Source of the DNA: Constantimarinum furrinae
Lineage (GTDB): Bacteria > Bacteroidota > Bacteroidia > Flavobacteriales > Flavobacteriaceae
Length of the DNA: 64,000 nucleotides
Direction of reading: 5' to 3'
Assembly: GCF_014295415.1 (NCBI RefSeq)
Contig: NZ_CP052909.1
Coordinates: 2,604,001 to 2,668,000 of the forward strand
Shown: piece by piece, positions 36,679 to 45,206 of the stretch
Numbering within the stretch: the first letter of the stretch is position 1
How the letters are laid out: the number at the start of each line of letters is the position of its first letter
Position numbers and translations under genes: made by a program
The notes under the pieces: generated by a model
The model's database searches: none
What the model was told of the DNA's origin: nothing
The model's input: only the letters and a program-made list of their open reading frames with translations

Positions 36679-37584
36679 TCAAACTGATTTATAATAATTT
36701 AGAGATTGTTTTTTGAACACCTCATTCAATTCTTCAAACAAAGGATTAGAAATTTCTAAATGCGATCGATCTGTTCGTGATAGTTTCTGAAAAATCCCCT
36801 GTTTTAATTTTGAAGGAAATAAATATGAAAAAGGAGCTTTTAATCCCAACCGTCTTCCCCAATACCACATTGACTTAAACCGGGGCGTTTGCGCAGCATT
36901 ATTCTTATCGAATAAATAATACCCAAAAGGTGAGATTTTGAGTTCAGCAGAGAGGTTTGCTAAAAAACTGTCGGTATTATCGATCATATCTTCGAAGCGT
37001 ACACAAATTACTGTTTTAAAAAGTGCCGAATACTTCTCAATTACGCTGTCATAAAAACTCATATTGAGATAGGTATACCAAGGCAGATCACCGCTTCTTT
37101 GCAATTTCAATTGGGTCGTCATACAATGTTCGAACGATTGTTTTTCACGGCCCAAACCCAGATCCATTCGATAATGAGAATACGCCCGTTCTAAGGGATC
37201 TCTTAGTATAATTACAATAGTAGCATTTGGGTTGTATTCATAAATTCTTCGGGCAGTATCCGGTGCATGCAGATAAGCTGTACTGGCTTCAGCTACATAA
37301 ATATGTTGCTCAGCAGCCTGAGAAAATAGTGTTTGATAGTGTATAGGATTTTCGATGTGGGCAATATGTTTCGGCGAAGGAAATTTTTTATCAAAGTATG
37401 TTTCGAGATCGAAAAATCGAGACGGTTCATATAATGCCTTCGGAAGTGAATCCACAAAATAATTAGGCTCCTTTATTGGAGAAAAATATATCTGAGGGTG
37501 CTTAGAAAGTACTTCAGAAAAAGAGGTAGTACCACTTCGCATGGCACCTACAACAAACAGATTTGCTTTTCGTTCTGAACTCAT
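36679..37584 (-). CDS. PAPS-dependent sulfotransferase
   Basis: 301 residues. The 5'-phosphosulfate loop is FVVGAMRSGTTSFSEVLSKH near residue 10-29, and the 3'-phosphate site is IVIILRDPLERAYSHYRMDL (about 123-142, with R and S). This is the carbohydrate sulfotransferase (heparan NDST/Stf0-like) layout. It would transfer sulfate from PAPS to a sugar of the polymer. The PAPS module (cysC, cysD, cysN) and cysQ for clearing PAP lie upstream on the same strand, so supply and use are genetically linked. Its start overlaps the GT2 stop by 4 bases. Confidence 0.88.
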   Translation of the reverse strand: MSSERKANLFVVGAMRSGTTSFSEVLSKHPQIYFSPIKEPNYFVDSLPKALYEPSRFFDLETYFDKKFPSPKHIAHIENPIHYQTLFSQAAEQHIYVAEASTAYLHAPDTARRIYEYNPNATIVIILRDPLERAYSHYRMDLGLGREKQSFEHCMTTQLKLQRSGDLPWYTYLNMSFYDSVIEKYSALFKTVICVRFEDMIDNTDSFLANLSAELKISPFGYYLFDKNNAAQTPRFKSMWYWGRRLGLKAPFSYLFPSKLKQGIFQKLSRTDRSHLEISNPLFEELNEVFKKQSLNYYKSV

Positions 37585-38504
37585 CTCCGAAGATATTTTA
37601 ACACCGGATACACATTAAATGGCACTATTTTCAGGAAACCAAATAACATCCTTTGGGGGGCAGAAACTAATTTTTTGATCAAATTTATGACTGCTTTCCG
37701 CTCTCGTCTGGAATAGTTCCCATAATACTTTAAATAGGTAAGCGTTACAAAGCTATTGATATACGTGCCAAAATATCCTTTATCAGTTTCTGTAAGCTCC
37801 CCTTTCACTTCTTTAAGTGTATTGAGATATACTGTAAAGTCTGAAGCAGCATAACCGAAGTCAACTACGCTTGTGGCTTCTAACTTTCGGTAAAACGACA
37901 GCTCCCTATTGACAAAAACCACGGGATGATCTGTGGTAAGTCGCAACCACAGATCGTGATCTTCATGTTTTTGTTGTTCCTTTCTGAAAAGTCCTTTTTC
38001 CAGCAACAACGGCTTGCTTATCACAGTATTTGACGAATTCATTGGTGGAAGATAACGGCTTATTATCTGAAAATAATTCAGTAATTCTGTTTCCCCATCA
38101 TCCGGTAATAGCGTATTCGAATATCGCTCTGTAACAGTATCGAAGACCCTGCTCCTCCCACTTGCAAATATAAGCTGGTCGGGGAATTTCTGCATGGCCC
38201 CTACTATCTCATTCAGAAAATGAGGAGCCCACCAGTCATCTGCATCCAAAAGTGCTATCCATGGGTATTTTGCCTTTTTTATTCCGGTATTTCTGGCTTC
38301 GGAAACGCCGCTATGTACCTGTTTTATTAGTTGAATTCTCTCCTCATTAAACGCTTCAACAATTGATAAAGAACCATCAGTGCTTCCATCATCTATGATG
38401 ATCAACTCGAAATCCCTGAAACTTTGTGTTAGCACCGAATTTATCGCTTCCGCGATATATGCTTGTTTATTATATAATGGGATAATAACGCTTATCATGA
38501 TCAC
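37581..38504 (-). CDS. GT2 family glycosyltransferase
   Basis: 307 residues, GT-A fold: ISVIIPLYNKQAYIAEAINS, FELIIIDDGSTDGS and the metal-binding ALLDADDWW (DxD). A probable catalytic base lies in QQKHEDHDLWLRL. The C-terminal ~60 residues contain a basic amphipathic helix. Translation may start at M1 or M3 (38498). It overlaps the sulfotransferase by 4 bases and the RibK-like gene by 4 bases, so the three are tightly coupled. Confidence 0.88.
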   Translation of the reverse strand: MIMISVIIPLYNKQAYIAEAINSVLTQSFRDFELIIIDDGSTDGSLSIVEAFNEERIQLIKQVHSGVSEARNTGIKKAKYPWIALLDADDWWAPHFLNEIVGAMQKFPDQLIFASGRSRVFDTVTERYSNTLLPDDGETELLNYFQIISRYLPPMNSSNTVISKPLLLEKGLFRKEQQKHEDHDLWLRLTTDHPVVFVNRELSFYRKLEATSVVDFGYAASDFTVYLNTLKEVKGELTETDKGYFGTYINSFVTLTYLKYYGNYSRRERKAVINLIKKLVSAPQRMLFGFLKIVPFNVYPVLKYLRR

Positions 38505-39016
38505 TTTTTAATTCCGAAGAATCTTTTAAATCGGAAGGTACTATTCTGAAATTTGCCTAACAAATTCGTATAAATACTATCCCTGTAATAAAGTTTCTCC
38601 CTCCCTTTCCAACTTAGGTTCCAGAGATACAGATTCGTAGCCGTAAGTTTTTGAAGGAGCGATGCTTCAATTTCGATCCTTACATCCTCACCTGAAAATC
38701 GATCCCTCAGTTTAGTAGTGGCAACAATTTCGAGGATATGCATCGGACACTGACTCCATCGATATACAAGACATGATATACCATTTACAGTTATTGGCCA
38801 GAAAAAAAACTGATTCCTGTAGTTATATGCACAACGATCCTTATTGAATTGAATCGGAGTCTTTAAAACCACATTTAAGGTTCCCGGAAAAATCTCAAGA
38901 TTGTGTTTACTGAAAAATTCCTGCAGGGTTAGCATGCGATGTGTTCCCAATCCACGGCCGTTCACGACTCTCCCCGTAAATTTTCTTATGTGTCCGCTAC
39001 TGTTGATACTATCCAT
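38501..39016 (-). CDS. RibK-like (DUF120, CTP-dependent kinase fold) protein in a capsule locus
   Basis: 171 residues. I read the order of motifs of archaeal CTP-dependent riboflavin kinase: FTGRVVNGRGLGTHRM (Gly-rich first loop, like GEVVSGLGEGRYF), LEIFPGTLNVVLK (the PGTLNV motif), then CPMHILEIVATTKLRDRF followed by SGEDVRIEIE (like the closing IEIIAPVKLRE...DGD.V.IE). There is a shorter middle and an extra basic C-terminus (about 128-171). In RibK these parts bind CTP, metal and flavin. The riboflavin identity is doubtful given its place between GT2 and a nucleotidyltransferase-like gene; a CTP-dependent kinase acting on a sugar or polyol is one inference. The start ends 18 bases after the next gene's stop. 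Confidence 0.6.
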   Translation of the reverse strand: MDSINSSGHIRKFTGRVVNGRGLGTHRMLTLQEFFSKHNLEIFPGTLNVVLKTPIQFNKDRCAYNYRNQFFFWPITVNGISCLVYRWSQCPMHILEIVATTKLRDRFSGEDVRIEIEASLLQKLTATNLYLWNLSWKGREKLYYRDSIYTNLLGKFQNSTFRFKRFFGIKK

Positions 39017-39034
39017 GAATTAAATTGCGGTAAT

Positions 39035-40294
39035 TTACGATAGTTTCGCCTTTGCTGCCTTTAAAAGACGGAAAATGGGCTCAGGAAGTACATTTTTTGC
39101 CATCGTCTTTAATGTTGTTGCTCCATACCCTTTTCTCAATACCGAGCCTTTCTTTGGGAGTTTTCCCGTGATCGCTGTGTTATTATAAACCGCTTTATCG
39201 ATCGGACTCTCAAAATAATAGCCCTCGGCTACAAAATATCCCCGAAGTATTTCACTCATTTCGGTTTCGTTATGGATCGCTTCGGAAGTAAACCATTTGA
39301 AATTAAGACCCTCTGAAAGTCCTGCAAGCGTATTGATATGCTCGGGGTTTACGGTTTCTTTCTGAACCTTACAATGGAATAACAGGCTAAAGAAATGATC
39401 TGTTTCTGAAGGAATATAGATATTGTTTTTCAGGATTTTTCGTTTCAGCATTCGGTGTTGCCACACCGCTGGCAGGTAATTATCTCCTATAAACCGAAGG
39501 TCTAAAGACACATTCGTATTGGCAATTTTTACTTCAGCCTTAAAGGGCTTATGGCTCAATTGAGTTGCACCCATGGCGGAAGCCAGTCGCTGAAAATTAT
39601 TAGTAAGAAAGTCGATGTCACCGCGCGTGTGTTCATCGCGAATTGCTTCAAAATTTCTTAGCACCAGATAATTACAGCTTATATTTAGAAATTTAAATAG
39701 GTCGTTATAGTTATTCCAACCGGATACACCTTCAGTATCCCTTACAAACTTTTTTTGTGTTATCTTTTTGTTATCCAAAAGATCATTGACAAGCTGGGTT
39801 CCCAGCATTAAAGGTGCCTGATAAAAGAACTCCTGAGCGTTATTACTTGAATGTACACCGAACTGAACTCCCGTTTTATCGAAAATTTCTTTTCTGATGG
39901 CCTTTTTCAACTCAATAATATTCAGGTTAGAAAACTCGATCTTTCCCGATACAGATGGCGTGTGTCCATAACGTGGCGCATGATCCTTTACGATAAAAAC
40001 TACGAAAGAGTGGCTTCCAATCTTTTCTGCGATTGCCGAGTGTCTTTCAAGATTTTTATCATTTTTAAATAGGGGAATCTCATACAGCCGAAATGCATTT
40101 CGATAAAAATGAGCTTCACTCCAATGTATTTCAGTCTCTAAGAGGATCTCGAACCTGGATTGTAAATCGGTCTTAATCTCACTTAGAAACGGCAGTGCAG
40201 TTTCCCAGATCATAAAACAACCGTGATCGTAAAATAACGCTTCGGAGCTATTTTGAGCTTTAATGATATGGTCAAAATTGAATCGGTTTCGCAC
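39035..40294 (-). CDS. Possible NDPK-like / nucleotidyltransferase-fold two-domain protein
   Basis: 419 residues, no signal or membrane segment. The C-terminal part (about 195-320) has the nucleotidyltransferase-like pattern YLVLRNFEAI..HTRGDIDFLTNN, later VSLDLRFIGDNYLPAVWQHRML and DHFFSLLFHCKVQK; D in GDIDFL (two Asp) and in LDLR are candidate metal ligands. The N-terminal ~180 residues end FGVHSSNNAQEFFYQAPLML, which recalls the HGSD...A..E end of nucleoside diphosphate kinase, but that link is weak. It is followed 18 bases later by the RibK-like gene, so the two may act together on an unusual nucleotide-activated building block. I know no described family member by name. Confidence 0.5.
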   Translation of the reverse strand: MRNRFNFDHIIKAQNSSEALFYDHGCFMIWETALPFLSEIKTDLQSRFEILLETEIHWSEAHFYRNAFRLYEIPLFKNDKNLERHSAIAEKIGSHSFVVFIVKDHAPRYGHTPSVSGKIEFSNLNIIELKKAIRKEIFDKTGVQFGVHSSNNAQEFFYQAPLMLGTQLVNDLLDNKKITQKKFVRDTEGVSGWNNYNDLFKFLNISCNYLVLRNFEAIRDEHTRGDIDFLTNNFQRLASAMGATQLSHKPFKAEVKIANTNVSLDLRFIGDNYLPAVWQHRMLKRKILKNNIYIPSETDHFFSLLFHCKVQKETVNPEHINTLAGLSEGLNFKWFTSEAIHNETEMSEILRGYFVAEGYYFESPIDKAVYNNTAITGKLPKKGSVLRKGYGATTLKTMAKNVLPEPIFRLLKAAKAKLS

Positions 40295-41763
40295 TAGTAT
40301 TCTCGTTTTAATTCTTCATCCATAAAAGTAAGGTTTCTGTGTTTAATGAGCTGATACATAAACCGAACTTCACGTTTTGCAAACAAGACAAAGAATATGG
40401 CAACCGATAATAAATAAAAGAGGAGTATAAAAGGCCAATCGATAAAGTTCAGCAATACCATTGAAGAACCCCCACACGCCAGCAATAGGCTTAACGGAAC
40501 CTTCAGAACCGCTAAATATTGATTGAGTGGAAATCGAAAGATCCTTTTTAAATAAACGAAGGTGAGCAATGCCGAAAGCAAGGTTGCAACTGTAAAACCC
40601 CATGCCGCACCGCTTACACCGTTACTGTAAATTCCGAAGAAAATACAGGGGACAAAGAATAAAAACGATTTAACCAGCTGCAGATTAAATTCGAGACGCA
40701 CTCTTCCGAAGGAGCGAAACAACGCCTGATTGGAATTTACCCACATTTGAATAAAAACCGAAATACACAGTATCTTAATCAAAGGAACAGAGTGAGTCCA
40801 CTTGGCGCCAAAAAACAAAATGAGAAAATATTCAGCGAATAAATAGATCAGCAATATTATTGGATATACCAACATCATATTAACTGAGAGCGTTCTTAAA
40901 TAGGTGGTTATTAATTTTTCCGGTTCATCCTGCATAGTCACATAAACCGGGAACATTACTTTGTTTATTACGCCGGCGATCTGAGATCGTAAGGTATTGG
41001 TAAGTAAAAAAGCAAAAGCGTAATAGCCAAGCGTAGTGGCCCCTAAAAACTTACCCACCAACAAATAATCAGATTTTTGCGCTACTACGTTAGCTATGGA
41101 AGTTCCGGTAGTGAAAATTCCGAAGCCAAATATTTCCTTAAAATGTTCCTCACTCCAATTAAGGCGCGGGCTCCATTCTGATGCTAAAAAACTTAACGGT
41201 ACCAGGATCACCGATTTAATCACTGAATAACACACCAGAGCCCAGACTCCGAGTCCCTTAAACGCTAAAAAAAACGCGAGCGATCCGGCGATAATATTGC
41301 TGATACTATTTATAACAGCCAGCTTTTTAAACTGCATTTGTTTGGTGAGTCTGGCACGTTGTACCACCGAGAGGGAGCTGGTTAGCAAAGTTATACTTAA
41401 AGCAGGAACTATCTTAATTAATATGGGTTCATTATAGAAAGCTGCTATAAAAGGTGAGATCACAAAATAAATGAGCAAGAGCAAGCAGACAGACCAAACA
41501 AGTCCCGACCAGAAAGCTGTACTGTGGTGGGACTTAGTGAGCAACATATTTTTCTTTTGAATGAGCGCATTTCCGAACCCCAGATCATTGACAACCTGCA
41601 GAAAAGACACAAAAACAATCGCCATTCCTACAACACCAAAATCTTCCGGAAACAGTAGTTTGGCAAGTAAAAACTGAATGATAAGATCGAAACTGCGATT
41701 AAAAACCGATTCGGTTGTGGTCCAGAAGACTCCGCCAAGTATCTTTCTTTTTAGACGGGACAT
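40294..41763 (-). CDS. Wzx-like flippase / MOP-family exporter (copy 2)
   Basis: 489 residues with 12-14 hydrophobic segments. It opens SRLKRKILGGVFWTTTESVFNRSFDLIIQFLLAKLLFPEDFG, the WzxC-type start, and has FLGATTLGYYAFAFLLTNTLRSQ and VMFPVYVTMQDEPEKL. It shares one base with the downstream nucleotidyltransferase-like gene (stop/start overlap). Having two flippases in one locus suggests two polymers or replacement of part of the locus. The C-terminal 35 residues are charged and cytosolic. Confidence 0.9.
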   Translation of the reverse strand: MSRLKRKILGGVFWTTTESVFNRSFDLIIQFLLAKLLFPEDFGVVGMAIVFVSFLQVVNDLGFGNALIQKKNMLLTKSHHSTAFWSGLVWSVCLLLLIYFVISPFIAAFYNEPILIKIVPALSITLLTSSLSVVQRARLTKQMQFKKLAVINSISNIIAGSLAFFLAFKGLGVWALVCYSVIKSVILVPLSFLASEWSPRLNWSEEHFKEIFGFGIFTTGTSIANVVAQKSDYLLVGKFLGATTLGYYAFAFLLTNTLRSQIAGVINKVMFPVYVTMQDEPEKLITTYLRTLSVNMMLVYPIILLIYLFAEYFLILFFGAKWTHSVPLIKILCISVFIQMWVNSNQALFRSFGRVRLEFNLQLVKSFLFFVPCIFFGIYSNGVSGAAWGFTVATLLSALLTFVYLKRIFRFPLNQYLAVLKVPLSLLLACGGSSMVLLNFIDWPFILLFYLLSVAIFFVLFAKREVRFMYQLIKHRNLTFMDEELKREY

Positions 41764-41932
41764 TTAAATAATGGGATATGATTTCTGAAAAGAAAAATTT
41801 GAACCGACGGCTTTAGCATGGTAAAAAGGTTTCGAATATAAAATGGACGGGGTGAATTGCTGCTTTCCCCTTATGCCATAATATCCTCTTCATCCAAAGA
41901 TAGGAATCAATTCTAAAATATACAGGCTTTCT
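41764..41932. other. 169-base gap between cysN and flippase copy 2
   Basis: No gene seen. A minus-strand TATCTTTG (41895-41902) matches the -7 consensus about 130 bases before the flippase ATG but lacks a -33 TTG at the right distance. It could start a separate transcript for the polysaccharide block. Confidence 0.25.
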
Positions 41933-43201
41933 TTACAGGATCATCCCTGCGGCTACGGTTTCATGTGTAGCATCATCGATTAGTATAAAGCTTCCTGTGA
42001 TCCGATTGTCGCGGTATTCGTCCACCATTAACGGACGGGTAGCTCTAACAGTAACACGGGCAATATCATTCATCGTAAGGTCCTTATCCTCTTCGTTTCT
42101 GGAATAGGTGTTGATGTCAATTTTATACAGCACATCCTTGATCATTGCTTTTTGTTCGTTCGATGTATGAATGATGGTGTATTTGGCACGTGGTCGGGCC
42201 GAATTATTGTGTAGCCAGCAAAGCATAGCGTTAAACTCTTGAATGGCTTCCGGTTTGTTATTCGCCTTTACGATCATATCGCCTCTGCTAACATCAATAT
42301 CATCTTCAAGTGTCATAGCGATCGACATGGGAGCGTACGCTTCATCCAAAGGTCCGTCGCACGTATCTATTGTTTTTATTTTTGAAGTGAATCCCGATGG
42401 CATCACCACAACATCATCTCCTGGTCTAAATATTCCACTGGCCACTCGCCCTGCATAGCCTCTGTAGTCTATATACCCCTCTCTTTGTGGTCTTATAACC
42501 GTTTGTACTGGAAACCGGGCGTCGATCTTATTAATATCGCTGCTTATATGCAGGTGCTCTAACGTATGTAAAAGCGGAGCTCCCTGATACCAGTCCATGT
42601 TAGTACTTCGGTTAACCACGTTGTCTCCATTAAGGGCACTAATGGGCAGGAATCGGATATCTTTTACGTATAACTTTGATGAAAATTCTTCAAATTGTTG
42701 AATAATGTCCTCATAGATCGCTTCTGAATACTCCACCAGATCCATTTTGTTAATACATACGATGATATGTGGTATTTGAAGCAGGGAAGCGATAAAGGCA
42801 TGTCTTTTGGTTTGCTCGATCACTCCGTGTCTAGCATCAATCAGGATAAGCGCGGCGTTTGCTGTAGATGCTCCTGTAACCATATTACGGGTGTATTGAA
42901 TATGTCCTGGAGTATCGGCAATAATAAATTTCCGCTTTGGTGTAGTAAAATAACGGTATGCCACATCTATAGTAATCCCCTGCTCCCGCTCGTCGCGCAG
43001 CCCATCGGTAAATAAGGCCAGATCAACACCATGGTGTCCTTTTCGTTTGCTAGTGTTCTCAACAGCCAACAACTGATCTTCGAAGATCGCTTTACTATCA
43101 TACAGCAATCTCCCAATTAAAGTACTTTTTCCGTCATCCACACTTCCGGCTGTGGTAAAACGTAATAATTGATTGTTGTCTATTTTTACAGAATTACTCA
43201 T
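41933..43201 (-). CDS. cysN: Sulfate adenylyltransferase subunit 1 (GTPase)
   Basis: 422 residues. EF-Tu-like GTPase with FTTAGSVDDGKSTLIGRLL, DTPGHIQYTRNMVTGAS and INKMDLVEYS, followed by two beta-barrel domains. With CysD it makes APS from ATP and sulfate, driven by GTP hydrolysis. It has no fused CysC kinase domain; a separate cysC lies two genes upstream. No PAPS or sulfite reductase gene is near, which favours sulfation over cysteine synthesis. It begins 49 bases after the cysD stop. Confidence 0.96.
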   Translation of the reverse strand: MSNSVKIDNNQLLRFTTAGSVDDGKSTLIGRLLYDSKAIFEDQLLAVENTSKRKGHHGVDLALFTDGLRDEREQGITIDVAYRYFTTPKRKFIIADTPGHIQYTRNMVTGASTANAALILIDARHGVIEQTKRHAFIASLLQIPHIIVCINKMDLVEYSEAIYEDIIQQFEEFSSKLYVKDIRFLPISALNGDNVVNRSTNMDWYQGAPLLHTLEHLHISSDINKIDARFPVQTVIRPQREGYIDYRGYAGRVASGIFRPGDDVVVMPSGFTSKIKTIDTCDGPLDEAYAPMSIAMTLEDDIDVSRGDMIVKANNKPEAIQEFNAMLCWLHNNSARPRAKYTIIHTSNEQKAMIKDVLYKIDINTYSRNEEDKDLTMNDIARVTVRATRPLMVDEYRDNRITGSFILIDDATHETVAAGMIL

Positions 43202-43250
43202 TTATTAAGATATATACAAGATTGTTTTTTTCATTAAAAGCGAACACAGT

Positions 43251-44156
43251 TTAAAAATACCCCTGCCGTTTACGGTCTTCCATAGAAGTCTCACTGCGTT
43301 TATCATCGGTACGATTACCGCGCTCGGTTTGCTTCATTGCCGATACTTCGGCCACGATCTTTTCGAGGGTATCGGCATCAGATTCAATTCCACCGGTTAT
43401 GGTGATATCTCCCAATGTCCGAAATCTTATCTTTTTTGACAGTACTTCTTCCCCTTCTTCCAGTTTTAAATGCTCAGATACCGGGATCCAGGAGTCGTTC
43501 CGCCATACCACATCACGTTGATGAGCAAAATACAGGGAAGGAATAGCAATATTTTCTCTTAAAATATAATTCCAAACGTCCATTTCGGTCCAGTTACTAA
43601 TGGGAAATGCCCTAAAATGCTCTCCTTCAAAATGCTTTCCATTTAGGATATTCCATAGCTCCGGTCGCTGATTTTTAGGATCCCATTGACCAAAATCGTC
43701 CCTGTGTGAAAAAAAGCGTTCCTTGGCTCTGGCTTTTTCTTCATCCCGGCGACCGCCACCAATGGCACAATCTACTTTGTTGGATTCTATAGCGTCTAAT
43801 AAGGTGGTGATCTGAAGTGCATTTCGCGTAGCATTCTTGCCCTTTTCTTCTGCTACTCTTCCCGTATCAATAGACTCCTGCACAGAACCTACGATAAGTT
43901 GAGCATCCAATGCTTTAATAAGATCATCGCGAAACTGTATGGTTTCCGGGAAATTATGCCCTGTATCCACGTGCATTAACGGAAACGGGATCTTAGAGGG
44001 ATAAAACGCTTTTTTAGCAAGATGAGTCACTAATATAGAATCTTTTCCGCCGGAAAATAATATTACAGGATTCTGAAACTGTGCCCATACCTCTCTCAAA
44101 ATAAAAATGGCTTCAGATTCTAATTCATCTAAATAATTTAAATAGTACTTACTCAT
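43251..44156 (-). CDS. cysD: Sulfate adenylyltransferase subunit 2
   Basis: 301 residues, PP-loop ATP pyrophosphatase fold: PVILFSGGKDSILVTHLA is the nucleotide motif. MHVDTGHNFPETI, GGGRRDEEKARAKERFFS, and AFPISNWTEMDVWNYI are CysD family blocks. It partners CysN to adenylate sulfate. It is 1 base after the cysC stop, so they are cotranscribed. Confidence 0.97.
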   Translation of the reverse strand: MSKYYLNYLDELESEAIFILREVWAQFQNPVILFSGGKDSILVTHLAKKAFYPSKIPFPLMHVDTGHNFPETIQFRDDLIKALDAQLIVGSVQESIDTGRVAEEKGKNATRNALQITTLLDAIESNKVDCAIGGGRRDEEKARAKERFFSHRDDFGQWDPKNQRPELWNILNGKHFEGEHFRAFPISNWTEMDVWNYILRENIAIPSLYFAHQRDVVWRNDSWIPVSEHLKLEEGEEVLSKKIRFRTLGDITITGGIESDADTLEKIVAEVSAMKQTERGNRTDDKRSETSMEDRKRQGYF

Positions 44157-44157
44157 G

Positions 44158-44751
44158 CTACTGCTTAATTTTTTTATTTACCAAAGCTATAATTATGGCG
44201 ACTGCCTCCTCCACCGAAGTATTCACAGTATCTATCTGTAGATCGGGTGCAACCGGAGCTTCATACGGTGCATTTACACCCGTAAAATTTTGTATTTCTC
44301 CGGCACGGGCCTTGGCATACAAGCCTTTTACATCACGACGTTCGCATTCGTCAATTGGAGTGTTCACAAAGATTTCCATCACATTGGAATAGCCTGCGAT
44401 CTGTTTAACCTGCTCCCGGTCTCTGGCATAAGGAGAAACAAAGGCCGCAAGGACAACAAGTCCGGCATCGAGCATTAAACTTGAAACTTCGGCGATACGT
44501 CTTATGTTCTCACTTCTATCTTCCGGGGAAAAAGAAAGGTTGCTGTTTAATCCCTTTCTAACATTATCTCCGTCCAGCGTATAGGTGTGTACTCCTTCTT
44601 TAACCAAAGCCATTTCAACGGCATTTGCTATAGTGGATTTACCCGATCCCGACAGTCCCGTAAACCATAACAATAATGGCTTATGATTCTTCAACCCACT
44701 TCGTTGTTCGGGCGTTGTATTAAAATTGTGAGGGATGATATTCTCCTGCAT
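44158..44751 (-). CDS. cysC: Adenylyl-sulfate (APS) kinase
   Basis: 197 residues, P-loop kinase: LWFTGLSGSGKSTIANAVE (Walker A), TLDGDNVRKGLNSNLSFS and DVKGLYAKARAGEIQNFTGV (APS-binding lid). It phosphorylates APS to PAPS, the donor used by the sulfotransferase of this locus. Its ATG shares a base with the stop of the DUF2061 gene. Downstream cysD follows after 1 base. Confidence 0.97.
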   Translation of the reverse strand: MQENIIPHNFNTTPEQRSGLKNHKPLLLWFTGLSGSGKSTIANAVEMALVKEGVHTYTLDGDNVRKGLNSNLSFSPEDRSENIRRIAEVSSLMLDAGLVVLAAFVSPYARDREQVKQIAGYSNVMEIFVNTPIDECERRDVKGLYAKARAGEIQNFTGVNAPYEAPVAPDLQIDTVNTSVEEAVAIIIALVNKKIKQ

Positions 44752-45203
44752 TACTGTTTAAAAAGATTTAAAACATAGTTTCGAATGCGTCCCAGAGGCA
44801 GTCTCAACCACAGTCTTTCGTGAAAATAATAGAGTACAAATTTAGTAATTAACTCGGTTAACGCTATAAAAAGAGCAACTTCATCGAAATTATTTAAGAT
44901 CGTTCCGCTAATGATAAAGGTAGTGGTGGTCGCTATGATACGCCAGGATATACTCTTATACAGGGTTTGTCTTGTCGTTACCGTATCTCCGTTTCTGAAA
45001 TTCAGCCAGATACGCTCGTGTACATAGTAGATCAATAATTTTATAAGAAACTCTGCAAAACCAATTTTCAAGGCATTCTCAAGGCTACAATTACCGGTTA
45101 GACATGTAACCAGCAATACGACCAGGATAGTATCTGTTGTGGCGATGATACGCCATGAAATGCCCTTCAACAGGCTTCTGATATGTGACTCTTTTTTATA
45201 CAA
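44751..45203 (-). CDS. Duplicated DUF2061 membrane protein of the sulfate module
   Basis: 150 residues made of two related halves (about 5-68 and 77-140): both contain the (K)SISWRIIATT core, then a membrane helix pair, then a Y(V/F)HER(I/L)WL end. Each half is a DUF2061 unit with two hydrophobic segments. DUF2061 has no assigned biochemistry, but it is placed between cysQ and cysC; a role in sulfate entry or in scaffolding the PAPS enzymes at the membrane is only a guess. It starts 3 bases after the cysQ stop. Confidence 0.85.
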   Translation of the reverse strand: MYKKESHIRSLLKGISWRIIATTDTILVVLLVTCLTGNCSLENALKIGFAEFLIKLLIYYVHERIWLNFRNGDTVTTRQTLYKSISWRIIATTTTFIISGTILNNFDEVALFIALTELITKFVLYYFHERLWLRLPLGRIRNYVLNLFKQ

Positions 45204-45206
45204 GAA

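Noticed and set aside
41933-44751. Assimilatory sulfate reduction cluster
   Set aside because: cysH, cysI and cysJ are absent, while a sulfotransferase and CysQ are present, so PAPS for sulfation fits better.
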